Shown in pieces: positions 5,872-5,940 of a DNA stretch of 5,940 bases. Each line of letters starts with the position of its first letter. Position 1 is the first letter of the stretch. Source of the DNA: an uncultured Bacteroidota bacterium (GTDB lineage Bacteria > Bacteroidota > Bacteroidia > Flavobacteriales > Flavobacteriaceae); the NCBI GenBank assembly GCA_903837025.1, contig CAILTC010000304.1:1-5940 (forward strand), given 5' to 3'. A model generated the notes under the pieces. The model saw only the letters and a program-made list of their open reading frames with translations. It had not been told where the DNA came from and did no database searches. The position numbers and the translations under genes were made by a program.

Positions 5872-5940
5872 ATGAAAAAAGGAATACAAAGAATATCTCT
5901 TTTGGTAATTATATTATTTATGGTTTGTGGTTGTGCAGGA
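5872..5940 (+). CDS. Lipoprotein, N-terminal fragment (signal peptide only)
   Basis: The first 23 codons of a gene cut by the window edge. The start is basic (K2, K3, R7), followed by a hydrophobic stretch (I8-V18) and a lipobox-like VCGC, with C21 the most likely lipidated cysteine (V18, C19 and G20 occupy -3 to -1). The protein is thus probably a lipoprotein anchored in the inner or outer membrane. Its function cannot be seen. The ATG follows an A-rich leader (AAATTTTAAAA), and 82 bases separate it from the LysE-family gene on the same strand, so it may be a separate unit. AAACTTTG at 5809-5816 is a poor promoter candidate. Confidence 0.75.
   Translation, partial: MKKGIQRISLLVIILFMVCGCAG

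Noticed and set aside
1..5940. Mobile element, CRISPR array or defence system
   Set aside because: No transposase, integrase, nuclease-effector or toxin genes, no terminal inverted repeats with target duplications, and no regularly spaced repeats are visible; all recognised genes are housekeeping or envelope functions.

Overview
The window is A+T-rich DNA from a Bacteroidota genome, most likely a Flavobacterium-type member of the Flavobacteriaceae. The support is low G+C, A-rich leaders without Shine-Dalgarno sequences, candidate promoter boxes resembling the Bacteroidetes -7 motif TAnnTTTG, and protein families common in this group (a DUF2007 protein, a DUF2807/GIN-domain protein, a 726-residue RNase R and a flavobacterial-type LysE transporter). 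This assignment rests on recognition of families, not on a database search.

Layout. On the minus strand, a two-gene unit runs leftwards: rpiB (798-1226), then a cation diffusion facilitator metal exporter (1-795, its 3' end outside the window). The exporter follows the rpiB stop after only two bases and has no usable ATG, so it probably starts at TTG. A 644-base A+T-rich stretch without a convincing gene follows (1227-1870), rich in GTTAA/TTAAC words and small palindromes. Next comes a small minus-strand DUF2007 gene (1871-2104). A 108-base divergent promoter region separates it from the plus-strand genes: rnr (2213-4393), a secreted GIN-domain protein (4403-5071, 9 bases after rnr) and a LysE-family transporter (5112-5789). 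The window ends inside the signal peptide of a lipoprotein gene (5872 onwards).

How the genes relate. The genes are mostly housekeeping or envelope functions: pentose phosphate interconversion (RpiB), divalent metal efflux (CDF), decay of structured RNA (RNase R), an exported beta-helix-like protein of unknown role, and a small-solute exporter. Spacing suggests two short operons, rpiB-CDF and rnr-GIN-(lysE), but nothing links them into one pathway.

I see no defence island, CRISPR array, mobile element, rRNA or tRNA, and no convincing novel multi-gene system. The items most worth a second look are the non-ATG, stop-coupled start of the metal exporter, the palindrome-rich noncoding region (especially the 27-base dyad at 1437-1463), and the regular ~19-21-residue glycine periodicity in the GIN-domain protein.
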